A stretch of 64,000 nucleotides of DNA from contig JAESUZ010000753.1 in the NCBI GenBank assembly GCA_017311185.1, forward strand, positions 1 through 64,000. Direction: 5' to 3'. Positions within the stretch are counted from its first letter, which is position 1, and each line of letters begins with the position of its first letter. Of this stretch, positions 23,593 through 34,090 are shown in pieces. The position numbers were made by a program, and so were the translations under genes. The DNA is from Proteles cristata cristata. Its lineage: Eukaryota > Chordata > Mammalia > Carnivora > Hyaenidae. The notes beneath the pieces are model-generated. The model made no database searches. It was given only the letters and a program-made list of their open reading frames with translations, and was not told the origin of the DNA.

Positions 23593-23986
23593 GGTGTAAG
23601 AGACCACTGGGCAATAATGGTGGAAAGAAAGATTGAAGGACCTGTAAATATACCCAGCTCTGGAGATAAAGAGGCACCATTGAAGGTTTTGCATATAGGA
23701 AGGAGCCCAACTATCTCTGGTTTCTCAACACATCGCCTGAGCCTGCAAATGTTTGTTAAAGCAACAAATGAACAAAAATTTTCAGATTCCTAAGTGCACT
23801 GTTGTTTCATAGTTGTTGCTCTTGAAAAGAGTGAATGGCTCTTCTGTATGGAATGTGTCCCTTGACTCTCTCAGGTTGTCTCTCTCTCAGGTTGCCCATC
23901 CTAACTTTACAAAGGCGTGCTGAAAGCAGCTCTCATGGATTTTGACATTGTTGGATACAAAACAACACCTTGTTTTGGGGGACTTC
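23593..23986. other. Non-coding flank
   Basis: No feature recognised. Confidence 0.5.
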
Positions 23987-24002
23987 TCTGAGAGTATATT
24001 TA

Positions 24003-24182
24003 ATTTTTTTTTAATGTTTATTTTTGAGATAGAGAGTGAGAAGGGGAGGGGCAGAGAGAGAGGAAGACACAGAATGCAAAGCGGGCTCCAGGCTCTGAGT
24101 GCAGGGCTTGAACTCACAGACCATGAGATCATGACCTGAGCCGAAGTCAGATGCCCAACTGACTGAGCCACTCAGGCACCCC
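24003..24182 (-). mobile_element. SINEC, minus strand
   Basis: 'ttttttttaatgtttatttt' to 'ccactcaggcacccc'. TSD agagtatattta at 23991-24002 and 24187-24198. The middle is slightly shortened. Confidence 0.94.
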
Positions 24183-24198
24183 TCCAAGAGTATATTTA

Positions 24199-26261
24199 GA
24201 TGACTTCTTCTTGGACCATTCTTCTTTGGATTTCATGACATTGTGCTTCCTACAATAGCCAGACATAGATAGAAAAAATAAGGGTTTACATTATTAACAC
24301 AGGGAATTAGCAAAAAATCCTAGCTCTTTCCAGAGGGTTTGTGAGAGCAAAATCATTAGAGAAAAAATGGTTCAGGAAAAAAAAAAAAAACTGCATAAGG
24401 AGGCCAACTGTGAGACCCTGTCCTGTGGGTGTCCCCATCAGATCCACCATGGATACATTTCAAATATTAGATTTCCACTCTAATATTTTAAGACAGTATG
24501 TCATCAAACCTCACTAAGAGGTGAAATCTAAGAAGAGTGTACAGAAACACACAGGGGAAGAACCTCACGATAAAAAGAAAACAAACTTGAAGAAACGTGG
24601 TTAAGAAATATCAGACTCAATTAATAATGGAGACTTCAATAGCCTTAGAGAAATCCAATACAAACCAAATTCAAACTAAATGCCTGTGCTTCCAGCCATA
24701 TTTACTTTGAATTGATTGTACTTTTAAAAAATCTTAGAGGGGAATTGTTTAAGAAAAACAAATCTGGTTAAAACCTAGAACTTTAAAGAACATTAATTTC
24801 AGATTTTTCTCTTAATTAAAAACAGATATAGTTTTTTTCTTTTTTTGTTCACTTGAAAAAAATTTGGGAAAAGATGAGAACTTCCAATAGGAAGAGTATA
24901 GCTGAGATGAAGTTGAGACGGAACATTAAAGGGGAAAGAGAAAATATATAATGTTTTTAAAAATGCAGTTTTAAAGCATGCATAACTTGTTTTGGAGTTC
25001 ATCCCAGAGAAGTATGAGTATAGTCAGGGATAATGATGAATTCTGGATTAGAACTGTATAAAGCTTTGAAAAAAAGCAGTAAGCTCAAGTTTTGGGAATG
25101 CAAAATGGATGACATTTTAGAATGATCTGCTATCCAAAATGGAGGGAAATGAAGCTTAACCCACATGTCAACATATTCTCAAAAATGTATATCTAAAAGA
25201 GCACATTCATAGATATATTTGGACACAGATATTGATATAGACATATACATGGACATGCAAAGGATAGTCATGTGCTTTAGGATAGAAAAAAAGTTCCTAG
25301 GTCATTGCATTATAACAGTGCAATGGTCTCTATAAAAAAAGTCATTTCCTGTTCTTGCTCAAAATGTAAAAAAAAAAAAAAAAAAAAGACTTTCCCATAA
25401 CATTGTATAATGGATCTTCCAGTCACAGTTTCCTATGGAAGCATAATTTATGTAGTGGATGACAAGAAGAGGTTTATGATATCTGGAATTCATTTAAAAT
25501 CTTTAGATGGGAAAAATTGAGATCCAATTAAAACCTTAATAAATGACTCTGTGTTGAATATAAATATATTAAATTAATATGTGTGCAAGATGAAATTGGA
25601 AAAGTTATGGGAGTCTTCATTTTAATTCTATTTCTATCAGGAAACTGTATAACTGAGAATTACTTTGTAATGGGGCTGTTTACAATGAAGCAAAACCGAA
25701 TTTAAATAGGACATTTTAGCCCATGACTGGTCATAACTCATGAGGTCTCGGCCTTAAAGCATATTGAGATCTCATTGGTGAAAGACCTGTGGGGAGAGGA
25801 AAGATGGACCAATAGGAGCCAAGAAAGGCCCTAGGGAGACCCAGGTAGCCATAGGACCAGCCCCCAAGGATCTTGCCATGAAGGAAAGCAAGGGCAGGCA
25901 GGTTCCTACACGGCAGTCTCTCTATTCTAGGGGAGACACAATACTGAGAGTCTGGTGGGAGGCAGTTGTCATGGGCAGAAGGTGGTAACAACTTGGTTGT
26001 ATGGGAGATCTACATGGGATGTACCGTGTCTTTGTTAAAGGACCCAGGGGCTGAGGGCTGATGGATCGAAGGTAAATGTACCTACCTTGTACATTAAGAT
26101 AGAATCTATCTGTATCTATCTTCTACATACTTACATATTTGCTCTAAGGTTTTGTATCTTCATGAGGATACTTACCCTAGGTCTTCTGACTACTAAACTT
26201 AAGACAACAATAAATCTGAATAGTGCCAGATGGTAGAGATTGGGCTCCTAGCATACTGGAC
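24199..26261. other. Non-coding flank
   Basis: AT-rich, with A-runs at about 24378-24391 and 25368-25387. A 7-bp perfect inverted repeat, cattgca/tgcaatg, lies near 25304-25326. No gene was recognised. Confidence 0.5.
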
Positions 26262-26360
26262 AGCTGAGTGTAGTTGTTAAGGTGGCAGACCCAGAAATCA
26301 AATTATCTGGGTTCAAATCCTTGTTTTCCCACTTACCAGCTGAGGATGACAGCATCCATA
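26262..26360 (+). repeat. MIR SINE head, plus strand
   Basis: 'gtgtagttgttaaggtggca', 'ctgggttcaaatccttgttt' and 'tcccacttaccagctgagga' match the tRNA-like head and core of sense MIR. Confidence 0.72.
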
Positions 26361-26956
26361 TTGATGTTGTGTGGGTCATATGGGTTATTGTATTTAATTG
26401 CCAGGTGCATCCATCTTGTTATTTTTGGAAATAGGTTTTTGGCTCTACGTCACATAACTTGAGACTTGGAAAACTGTGCTCATCTATGGGCTAGACTATA
26501 GTTTGGCAAGTTATAAAACAACAAAAGATTCTGGCCATACCCTCCACCCATTCCCATCCTCCCACAAATCTGGCCTGCACCTTCCTTCTCTAATAGGTTC
26601 AGAACCTGTTTTTACTTCCATCCATCTGCTTTTTCCCATCCAACTGCTGTCCTTCTAAGACAGTGATTGTTATTGTTTTGTAAAACTTCTGCCCAGATTT
26701 ATTGTAGACTCTATTGAGTTTGTTTTTAGGTTGTTATAAATGTGGCTTTATTTAGGCCATATTTAGGCCTAACTGTGGGTGTTAATTAAAAAAACATTTT
26801 GGGAAGTGTGGGCATACCCAGACCGGTGGAGCTGATAAAGCCCTCACCAAACCCTCACGTGGGTATACTGAAGTCACAAGATGCTGTTTGTCTCATCAAT
26901 GTTTATCTTTCTGAGACATTCGTGGTGAATGGTAATCATCCTGTTCATTTTCCTAT
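26361..26956. other. Non-coding flank
   Basis: No feature recognised. Confidence 0.5.
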
Positions 26957-27183
26957 GAGCTTTTTTTTTTTTTGAGAGAGAGTGAGCAAGCAGGGGAGAA
27001 CGGCACAGGGAGAGAGAAGAGAGAGAGAGAGAGAGAAGGAGAGAGAGAGAGAGAGAGAGAGAGAATATCTCAAGCAGGCTCCATGTTCAGCATGGAGCCC
27101 AACACAGGGATCAATCCCACAACCCTGGGATCATGACTTGAGCTGAGATCAAGAGCTGGATGCTCAACCAACTCAGCCACCCT
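26957..27183 (-). mobile_element. Older SINEC variant with expanded (GA)n, minus strand
   Basis: A T-run and an extended (GA)n at about 27016-27063, then 'caagcaggctccatgttcag', 'catggagcccaacacaggga', 'gggatcatgacttgagctga' and 'gctcaaccaactcagccacc'. The head variant 'gagatcaagagctggatgct' is that of older carnivore SINEs. Confidence 0.9.
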
Positions 27184-27225
27184 GAGCTATCTTTATCACT
27201 GAGATGTGAGCTATCTTTAGTCAAA

Positions 27226-27261
27226 GGTTTTTTTGTTTGTTTTGTTTGTTTTGTTTTTTTC
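27226..27261. repeat. (TTTG)n-like tract
   Basis: Alternating TTTG/TTTTG units ending in a T-run. Confidence 0.85.
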
Positions 27262-27289
27262 CCCTCCTCCTCCGAATGAAGAGTGTCCA

Positions 27290-27410
27290 TAGTGCCAGGA
27301 ATTGAGGTGAGTGGATTTATAAGCATCATATCATTTAATTGTTGCAAGGATATATACTCCTATAAAAGCTAAATGTTAAACAGAGGGGTGAGACTTGATT
27401 AACATGACCC
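27290..27410 (-). repeat. MIR fragment, minus strand
   Basis: 'agtgccaggaattgaggtga', 'catcatatcatttaattgtt' and 'gcaaggatatatactcctat' resemble the reverse MIR 3' half. Confidence 0.55.
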
Positions 27411-28654
27411 AGTAAGGAAGTACTCAGGGTTGTGCATTAGAATGAGCTGTGTTGTTGCCCAGACCTGTAGACTTTCTGGAGAGAGAATGATGTGATATGC
27501 CTAACCCTGCCCCTCTCATCTGCCACCTCAGTCCTTAGAGCTTTGCTTCTACTTTGGGCAAAGACCTTACCATTCATGTATCTCTTGTGATTTCCATTTC
27601 ACTGAATCTGGGTTGATGTTAGAGACCATGAAAATCATTCTCTTATCTCTGACAGGTCCTGTAGTACCCCAATACATTTTTCCCCTCCTCCAGTTAGTGG
27701 TAGCTCAAAAAAGATTTATCTTCTAGTAGCAGCCCAGTAAAGTTTTGCTGAATTCATAAATGAATAAGATATGGAGTTTTCTTGGCCTATTAAGGGCATG
27801 AGCTGAAGCAATGGTTTATATACACTCCTAAAAAAATATACAGGCCTGATTGAGGAGTTCTTACTGAAAACATAGCAGATCTCTGAAGCTCAAGGACAGG
27901 CTGGAGGAAGGAGTGGGAGAACAGGATGTGGTTCCTTAGGGAGATTGAGAAAGGAACTTTCCCTGGGAGCAGGTAGTCTGTCCAGTTTCAGTTTTTGCAA
28001 CGTTTTTCCTGTGGTGCCTCCTGCTCTCTCAGGATTCTCAATGTTCACACCAAGAAAACACCAAATCCCTTGAAAGCCTGGTTTCTGCCTTGTGGTCTGT
28101 GAGCCAATCTCATGACATCACAGCCACCAGCAGCCCACAGTGCTTTTCCTGACTCCATGCAGGCAAACCAGACAGGGCTTCTAGCAAGTGAAACCTCTTT
28201 TGGGTAAATATTTTGGGCCTCGTTTTAAGATTTCTCTGACAGACCAAGTGGTGGAAATCTGTGTATATATACGGAATGCTCTCTCTCTCTCTCCCTTCTT
28301 CTAAGTTTGTGATGCCAGTTTCCTCATAGAAATAACTGTTTCTCTTAGCCAGTTCCTTGCTTGGGGCTTGGGCTTTCCTTGTTGATTTTCATTGGAAGGG
28401 GGCTGCTAAGGAGGGGTGGAAAGGACTCAAAACATATCTTCTCCCAGACTGCCAGCCTCTTAAAGCTGCTCTATCACTTTTTGTTTTATCATCTGGGGCT
28501 TCACGTTAGATGGTGAAGAATGACTTTCTGGATTTCTAAGCCTAACAGGAAAGTTTAGGTTTAACCTTGTTATTGAAGTTGTGACAAAGTTCATTCAAAT
28601 TCTAAACTTGTAGCAGGAAGAGCAAAGTCCTGTGCCTGTCGGCACAGACACAAT
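27411..28654. other. Non-coding flank
   Basis: Single-copy-looking sequence about 1-2 kb upstream of the promoter. No repeat or exon was recognised. It includes a short CT run at about 28279-28293. Confidence 0.45.
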
Positions 28655-28869
28655 TCAAAAAAAATTTTTTTAATGTTTGTTTATTTTGAAGAGAGAGACA
28701 GAGCATGAGCAGGGAAGGGGCAGAGAGAGAGGGAGATACAGAATCTGAAGCAGGCTCCAGGCCTTGAGCGGTCAGTACAGAGCCTGAGGCAGGCTCGAAC
28801 CCGTGAACTGTGAGGCCATGACCTGAGCCGAAGTCTAAAGCTTAACCAACTGAGTCACCCAGACACCCC
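28655..28869 (-). mobile_element. SINEC, minus strand, nearest to promoter
   Basis: 'ttttttaatgtttgtttatt' to 'gtcacccagacacccc', full length. Flanked by a weak repeat (cagacacaatt / cgaacataatt). It ends about 0.6 kb upstream of the CpG island. Confidence 0.93.
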
Positions 28870-29404
28870 ACGAACATAATTTATATACATATACAATCAA
28901 TGTATATATATGAGAATATATTAAATTTTCATATATATGCTTATATTCTTTCTATATATTTACACATTTTTCATGAAAACACAAGCTTGAAGCAAGAAAG
29001 CATTGCATACGTGTGTGTACGTGTACGTACACACAAAACATACACAGTGTACGTTCCCTGGCATCTTTTGTTGGTAGGTATTTGTGCTCCCCTATTAGTG
29101 GCCAATTAACTCTGGATGAGCCCATCACAGCATTTTTAAGCAGAGTGAAGGCTCTACCCTTAAACAGCCCAGGGAGAATTTCATTTGCTACTTTTGAAGA
29201 ATCCTTTGATGTGCCCTACCTGTAGAAGGGGGATTCCAAACCCAGTTAACTTTTCAAAAAGTGTGAAATGTCTACAAGTTCTCTGATCCGTTAGAGGAGA
29301 CCGAGTGGGGAACAAAAGGCCGCTTTCTCTCCCCAGCCAGACCCCGATCCATGCCTGCTACACAGCAGACTTTGTATACGTTGAACCACAGAACGTTTAC
29401 TGGG
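28870..29404. other. Proximal upstream sequence
   Basis: AT-rich with an alternating 'acgtgtgtacgtgtacgtac' block at about 29009-29034, then more even composition. No TATA box at a convincing distance was seen. Nothing else was recognised. Confidence 0.45.
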
Positions 29405-29447
29405 GGAAAAAAAAGAGAGAGAGAGAAAGAGAGAGAAAAGAAAAAGT
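29405..29447. repeat. Purine (GA/A) tract at CpG-island edge
   Basis: A run of A, GAGAGA and GAAAG lies immediately 5' of the CpG-rich region. Such tracts can bind GAGA-type factors or stay nucleosome-free. That role here is inference. Confidence 0.8.
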
Positions 29448-29537
29448 AGCAAGCATCCAGAGACAGCCGCGGGAGACCGGGTTGGCACGTAATCCGAGGG
29501 CGGAGCCTCGAGGGCTGCCAGCCTGTGGACGGGCCCG

Positions 29538-29547
29538 GGGGCGGGGC
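29538..29547 (+). promoter_or_regulatory. GC box (Sp1-type)
   Basis: Perfect ggggcggggc in the CpG island, about 180 bp upstream of the ATG. Confidence 0.7.
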
Positions 29548-29596
29548 CGCGGCGCGGGAGGCGGAGCCTGTGCCCGCGCAGCTAGCACCGCGGTCC

Positions 29597-29606
29597 CCTT
29601 ATTTGG
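29597..29606 (+). promoter_or_regulatory. CArG box (SRF-type site)
   Basis: ccttatttgg fits CC(A/T)6GG exactly, in an otherwise GC-rich setting, 120 bp upstream of the ATG. The match is seen directly. Binding by serum response factor is inference. Confidence 0.55.
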
Positions 29607-29616
29607 ATCTGCGGGA

Positions 29617-29679
29617 ATGTGGGCTGGAGCGGTCCTGCCGCGGTACCAGCCTCCAACCAGTCGCCGGGACTGCCCCTGA
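29617..29679 (+). other. Upstream ORF of 20 codons in the putative 5'UTR
   Basis: ATG at 29617 runs 20 codons to TGA at 29677-29679, ending 46 nt before the main ATG at 29726. It would be translated only if transcription starts upstream of 29617. The context (gggaATGt) is moderate: A at -1, G at -3, T at +4. No homology is claimed. The sequence supports the frame, not its use. Confidence 0.4.
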
Positions 29680-29725
29680 CCCAGGCGCGCTTGCTGCTCG
29701 GTGGCAGAAGGGCCGGCGGAGCGCC

Positions 29726-29743
29726 ATGGCCTGCATCCTGAAG
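29726..29743 (+). CDS. ST6GALNAC3: Coding part of exon 1, putative ST6GALNAC3 (N-terminus only)
   Basis: The ATG at 29726 sits in a good Kozak context (gcgccATGG) and is followed by codons for A-C-I-L-K. The next bases are gtaacg, a good splice donor, so the exon ends in phase 0 after six residues. I recall MACILK as the start of the ST6GALNAC3 protein, just before its short cytosolic tail and signal-anchor segment. ST6GALNAC3 is a type II Golgi membrane sialyltransferase that transfers sialic acid from CMP-Neu5Ac in alpha-2,6 linkage to GalNAc, for example when making GD1alpha-type gangliosides. The family's sialyl motifs lie in later exons outside this window. The CpG-island location and a very long following intron fit that gene. 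Six residues are a thin basis, so the name is probable rather than proven. Confidence 0.7.
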
Positions 29744-29749
29744 GTAACG
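29744..29749 (+). promoter_or_regulatory. Splice donor of exon 1
   Basis: AAG|gtaacg: GT with A at +3 and G at the last exon base, directly after codon 6. No matching acceptor followed by a homologous exon 2 was recognised before the window end. Confidence 0.65.
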
Positions 29750-29786
29750 ACTCGGATCTGGGGCTCGGACGCGTGGTTGGCCAACC

Positions 29787-31339
29787 CCTTGCTGCTAAGA
29801 GGCAAGGAGTCAGCCGCGGTCCCACCGCATCCTCATCTCAGTTGTCTTTTCCTGGCATTGATTTTCTTTTTGTTCCTTTGGCAAATGCATATGGACGGAG
29901 ATTCTGAAACATGCAGCTGGCACAGCTTCTCTTCCCACCATTCCTGCCTGCTCGCGCCTGCAATGAAGGAGCTGCAGACTGTTGGCTCCAGGGGAAAGCA
30001 GGGCTGTGTGCCGAATAATGGGGATGGCAGGGAGGGGAAGGGTGCTCTCGTAGGTCCCGCGGCTCTGTTGCTTGAGGCCTTTCAAGGGCCAAGGAGAATG
30101 GAGAAGAGTCTGGACATGGGTTACTTGTGGTAAAGGTGATAGCACTTTGAATGGGGGTGAGAGTAAGCGGGGGGCGGGAGGGGCGTCCTATTGAGCATTT
30201 GATCTTGTGAAGACAAAAACTTTGAGTTTACAGGTAGTCCCTTGGGAATGAGTTTTCCACGAGACCTGCTAGCTCTATGGTGCCATTAACTCTACTTTGG
30301 AAAAGTTCATAGAAAGGTGTTTTTATTAGAGAACCTCCAACCCTCCTTAAGCTCATAAATTTGAACAGACCCAGTGATTTCACTCCATATCCGAGTCTGC
30401 CGAGCGACCTCTTCTTTGTTGAGTTTTCTTTCTCCAAGTCTGGGTTCCTAGCCTGGACCAAGCATCTTTCTGGGTTTATAGCTTTGTGGTGTCAGGTGGG
30501 AGGACTTGGTGTCAGTGCCTGATTTGAGAACTTTCCATTTCATGGGCAGAGGTGTTTTGTTTGTTTTCTGTTTTCATTTTTCTCACGACTGTTTCTCCTC
30601 CTGCCTAACCTGACTCCAGACTGTCTGAATCAAAAACATTCACAGCATGGTTTCCTGGGCCTTGACTGGAGAATGCAAAGGCCTGTTTGTTCCAAGGTTG
30701 GGGGAGCTGTGTGTGACAGAGGAAAACACAAGAAAAATATTTTTGTTGTTGTTTATTGTGAAATAGGATTTCTTTTTAGGATGTTTTGAAGCCGTCTACT
30801 GTTAAACTAGTTACCTGAGTCATCTTACAACATACCTTGGTGGTAATGATACAAATAAGAGACTAACCTAGTAGAGGGTTTTTTTTTTCTTTCTCCGTTT
30901 TGTTTCTTAGAGTAAAAGAGGTTAGATATTTCCTGTGATTTTTCTGAACTTCCTCTGTTTGGTTTTGAAACATTTTCTGGGACATAACAAATAGTAGCGA
31001 GATCAAGAGGAAATACATAAAAAATACATCTCTATTACAATATGGGATTTTTAACTTGGAACACAAGTACTGAAATAAAAATACGACTCATCTTTACTAT
31101 GTATTACATTATTAGCTGAAAGGGCAGTTGAGGAGCATGGCGTTTATCATTGGCCATCTTCTTTTGGTTTCTCCTTACCTCATGTCACACATATTCCAAA
31201 CATTTTTAATGCATATCCGAATCTGCACACCTGAATCTGATCCATACTTTCTTTTCAAGCACCTCACATTAACCTCAGACATTTGGGGCATGTCTGAGTC
31301 CTCCTTATCTTTCCTCCACTGAAATTCATCTGGGAGGTA
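29787..31339. other. Early intron, repeat-poor
   Basis: About 1.5 kb downstream of the CpG island with no recognised mobile element. This is common near promoters and could hold intronic enhancer sequence. Nothing specific was recognised. Confidence 0.45.
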
Positions 31340-31565
31340 GACAGGTAAACTACAAAGAGATTTGGACTCAGAAAGGCCTTGGTTGGAACGCAGGTTCAGC
31401 CAGTTGCCCCCTGTGTGACCTTGGACAACTTGCTTAAATGTCTTTGAGTCAGTTTCCTCAACATAAGATCTAAATAATAGCAGCTACTCCACAGGGTTGC
31501 TGTGGGGATAAAGTAAGATAGAGTATGAAAACTACTTTGTGGCATAGGCATTAACATGTGCCACT
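31340..31565 (+). repeat. MIR SINE, plus strand
   Basis: 'gcaggttcagccagttgccc', 'tgtgtgaccttggacaactt', 'agtcagtttcctcaacataa', 'ctccacagggttgctgtggg' and 'gcataggcattaac'. Nearly full length and well preserved. Confidence 0.88.
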
Positions 31566-31624
31566 TTTTTCCTCACATATAATGAGTGTGAAAAAAAAGT
31601 CCTTACTATATTCTCTGCCTATCT

Positions 31625-31795
31625 GATCTAACTCTCATTCTTACATCAGATCCTGCAAGGTGAGTAGCATTGTTTAAAACCATGTCTTACGAATGAGGAA
31701 GCTGAGTCCTCAGTTTCAGAGATTTTCCCAAGGCAACAAGGTTAAGGACAAAGTGAGCATGGACTTAGACCCAAATCTGCCAACCTTTCCTATAC
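31625..31795 (-). repeat. MIR SINE, minus strand
   Basis: 'cctgcaaggtgagtagcatt', 'acgaatgaggaagctgagtc', 'ttcccaaggcaacaaggtta' and 'gacttagacccaaatctgcc'. Confidence 0.78.
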
Positions 31796-31949
31796 TTTAA
31801 TACTTTTCCAGGTGACCACTTTCTAGGATGTCCTAATACCATTCAGAGCCCTTACTGTATTTGAAAAGGTACCTTTGTGCAGTAATGGTCTCCATGGCCT
31901 ATGGTAGACCTTTCCCCCTTATTGTCTTTGAAAGGCCGTATATGGTGGA

Positions 31950-32075
31950 GCGAAGAGTCTGGAGACCTGAATTCATTGTAAGCTTGGTCTCCTGTAGGCA
32001 GTCTTTGTAACTTGCTCATTTTAGAAGGTAAATAACTATAATGATCTGTCTGAGTTTTATGAAGGTAAAATGATG
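31950..32075 (+). repeat. MIR SINE fragment, plus strand
   Basis: 'agagtctggagacctgaatt', 'ttgtaacttgctcattttag' and 'ataatgatctgtctgag' resemble the sense MIR core. An L2-like reverse 3' end may follow at about 32110-32200. Confidence 0.5.
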
Positions 32076-32330
32076 GACCTTTTCTTCTTTTTTAAACAAA
32101 ACATTTTCTGCCACATGCCAGCCTTGGACTTGGTGTTGGAATCACAAAATACATGAAACATTGACTTGGTTTTCAAGTGGCTTACAGTATAGTAAAGGGG
32201 ATAGAAAAGTAAATGCACATGTGTGTTATATAGATCTGTGCGAAGAGTAACATAGATCTGTGGTAGGCATAATAGGGCATGGAGGGAGAGAGCAGTGAAC
32301 CCTCCTATTGGCTAGTCAAGACAGGCTTTC

Positions 32331-32537
32331 TGGGGCACCTGGGTGACTCAGTTGGTTAAGCATCAGACTTTGGCTCAGGTCATGATCTCACAGTATGTGG
32401 GGTTCAAGCCCTGTGTTGGGCTCTGTGCTGACATCCTGGAGCCTGGAGACAGCTTCAAATCCTGAAGAGATTTGAAGACTGAGAGAGTCTCCCTCTCACT
32501 CTGCCCCTCCCATGCTCATGCTCTGTCTGTCTCTCAA
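32331..32537 (+). mobile_element. SINEC, plus strand, tail-less, with internal hairpin
   Basis: Starts tggggcacctgggtgactca. TSD aagacagg(c/g)ttt at 32318-32330 and 32538-32550. It ends ctgtctgtctctcaa with no A-tail. Where other copies read 'gcttcagattctgtgtc' this one has a longer segment forming a perfect 9-bp stem, cttcaaatc/gatttgaag, at 32453-32477. Confidence 0.93.
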
Positions 32538-32967
32538 AAGACAGGGTTTTTTTTTTTTAAAGACGGTATCCATTTACTATGTTGGAGCTAGATTCTGAAG
32601 ACTGAATCGGATTTACTGTTATGGAGCTTGTGTTTCTGAAAGATAACTTTTGAGGCAGTGTTAACTGTACTCTGTGGATGAAAACTAATTTTCTCAAGAG
32701 ATTTTTGAGGCAGATTATATTATCCATTTTTATATATGAGAAAACTGAGAGAGAGGTTGTTGCCTACACAGCAGTGACCCTACAAGTGGGGATCTCTGGC
32801 TAGCTAAGAGAAGCCCAGGGATGGGCTTTTGCAGCATACAGAACCATCCCCTCGAGGTGCTGTGTATGGTGAAGGCCCATTCTGCTCAAGCACGAAGCTG
32901 GCTCTCGTAACGGAATGATGATTATTGTCTCATTAATCATTTAATTGTGAAATACATATTCATTCCA

Positions 32968-33145
32968 CATTGTATGGGCTTTGAATCCAGAAATATGTGG
33001 GTTTTAATTATGGCTCTACCACTTACTAATTGTATGACCACAAGCAAGTTTCTTGGTTTCATTGCTCCAGTTTCTGGAATGGGGATGATTATGCATTCCT
33101 CAATGGGTTCTTCTAGGGGTTAAGTGGGAATATCTGCACATTAGA
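32968..33145 (+). repeat. MIR SINE, plus strand
   Basis: 'gggctttgaatccagaaata', 'tggctctaccacttactaat', 'tgtatgaccacaagcaagtt' and 'ctggaatggggatgattatg'. Confidence 0.82.
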
Positions 33146-33183
33146 GAGGATAGACTAGTTATAGTTCAGGAAAAACAAGTCCA

Positions 33184-33433
33184 GGGCGCCCTGGGTGGCT
33201 CTGTCAGTTGAGTGTCCAACTCTTGATTTCGGCTCAGGTCATGATCTCACGGTTCGTGAGATTGAGCCCTTCCTTGGGCTCTGCACGAACAGTGTGGAGC
33301 CTGCTTGGGAGCCTCTTTCTCTGCCTCTCCCTCTCTCTCTTTCTCTCTCTTCTCTCTCTCTGCCCTTCCCCTGCTTGCTCGCAGACACACACAATCACAC
33401 ATGCTCTCTCTCAAAATAAATAAATAAACTAAA
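33184..33433 (+). mobile_element. SINEC, plus strand
   Basis: 'gggcgccctgggtggctctg' through box B to an expanded CT-rich middle (about 33320-33362), then aaaataaataaataaac and an A-rich tail. A duplicated 'aaaacaa..agtc' flanks it. Confidence 0.94.
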
Positions 33434-33689
33434 AAAAAAACAAAAAACAAAAAGTCTAAGTTTTTGGTTCCTTTCTTGCCATGCTCCTGGTTAGGCAGTT
33501 CTCCTGGGCAGCTGTGCTGTTGTGAGCAGTTAAATCAAGGACCAGTCTTTTTCCAAGGAGTGTTTTTTTTTTTTAAGTCTCTGAAATGTAATAGACAAGA
33601 ATGATATCTCATTTGCATTTTTTTGATTACTAGTGAAATGAAACTTTAAAATTTATATTGTCGTTTGTTTCTCCTCCACTGGCAGAAGT

Positions 33690-34090
33690 TCTGCTTGTCT
33701 TTCAACTCCTAGTTCAGTGTCACATCTGCAGTTAAGCCTTCCTGTCCTGCAGCAGGCCTGCTCTGTGCTCTTGTGGTGTGAGTCCTTATCTCTGTAGCAG
33801 CAGGTATTACCCTGAACTGTCGACTAGCTGCTGACATGCCTGACTCTTCTGTTTGACTGAACTCCTAGAGGGCAGGGGCCTTCAGGAGGTCACTAAGCTA
33901 GTATTTACTGAGCACCCTGGATGACTGCTGCTGGTAGTATGGGGGTATGTGGATGGAGATATTGGTGGCTACCCAAGTGAGTCTTGGGGACAGAATAAGC
34001 CTTGTCTTATTCAACTTGGTATCCATAAGCGCTAGCCTGACTTTCAGTAAAGTGTTACCTAGATGCTTGTTGAATGTATCAATGCATTAT
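33690..34090 (+). repeat. L2 LINE 3' region, plus strand
   Basis: 'caactcctagttcagtgtca', 'taagccttcctgtcctgcag', 'gaactcctagagggcagggg' and 'agatgcttgttgaatgtatc' appear in the order of the L2 3' end. Confidence 0.65.

Larger units (their letters stand above)
29448..29790 (+). promoter_or_regulatory. ST6GALNAC3: CpG-island promoter of putative ST6GALNAC3
   Basis: This is the main CpG-dense, GC-rich block outside the L1 5'UTR. It surrounds a Kozak ATG and a splice donor, as expected for a vertebrate promoter and first exon. It holds GC boxes (perfect ggggcggggc at 29538-29547; ggcggagcct twice, 29499-29508 and 29560-29569) and a CArG box, and has no evident TATA box. That suggests dispersed initiation. 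The transcription start cannot be read from sequence; I infer it lies between about 29460 and 29700. Confidence 0.78.

Noticed and set aside
29397..29825. Minus-strand frame of 142 codons over the promoter
   Set aside because: Low stop frequency due to GC content. Proline/arginine-rich with no recognisable domain.
29525..30133. A 202-codon frame across the CpG island
   Set aside because: It starts with GTG, reads through the splice donor at 29744 and is in a GC-rich stretch where stops are rare. It conflicts with the exon model.
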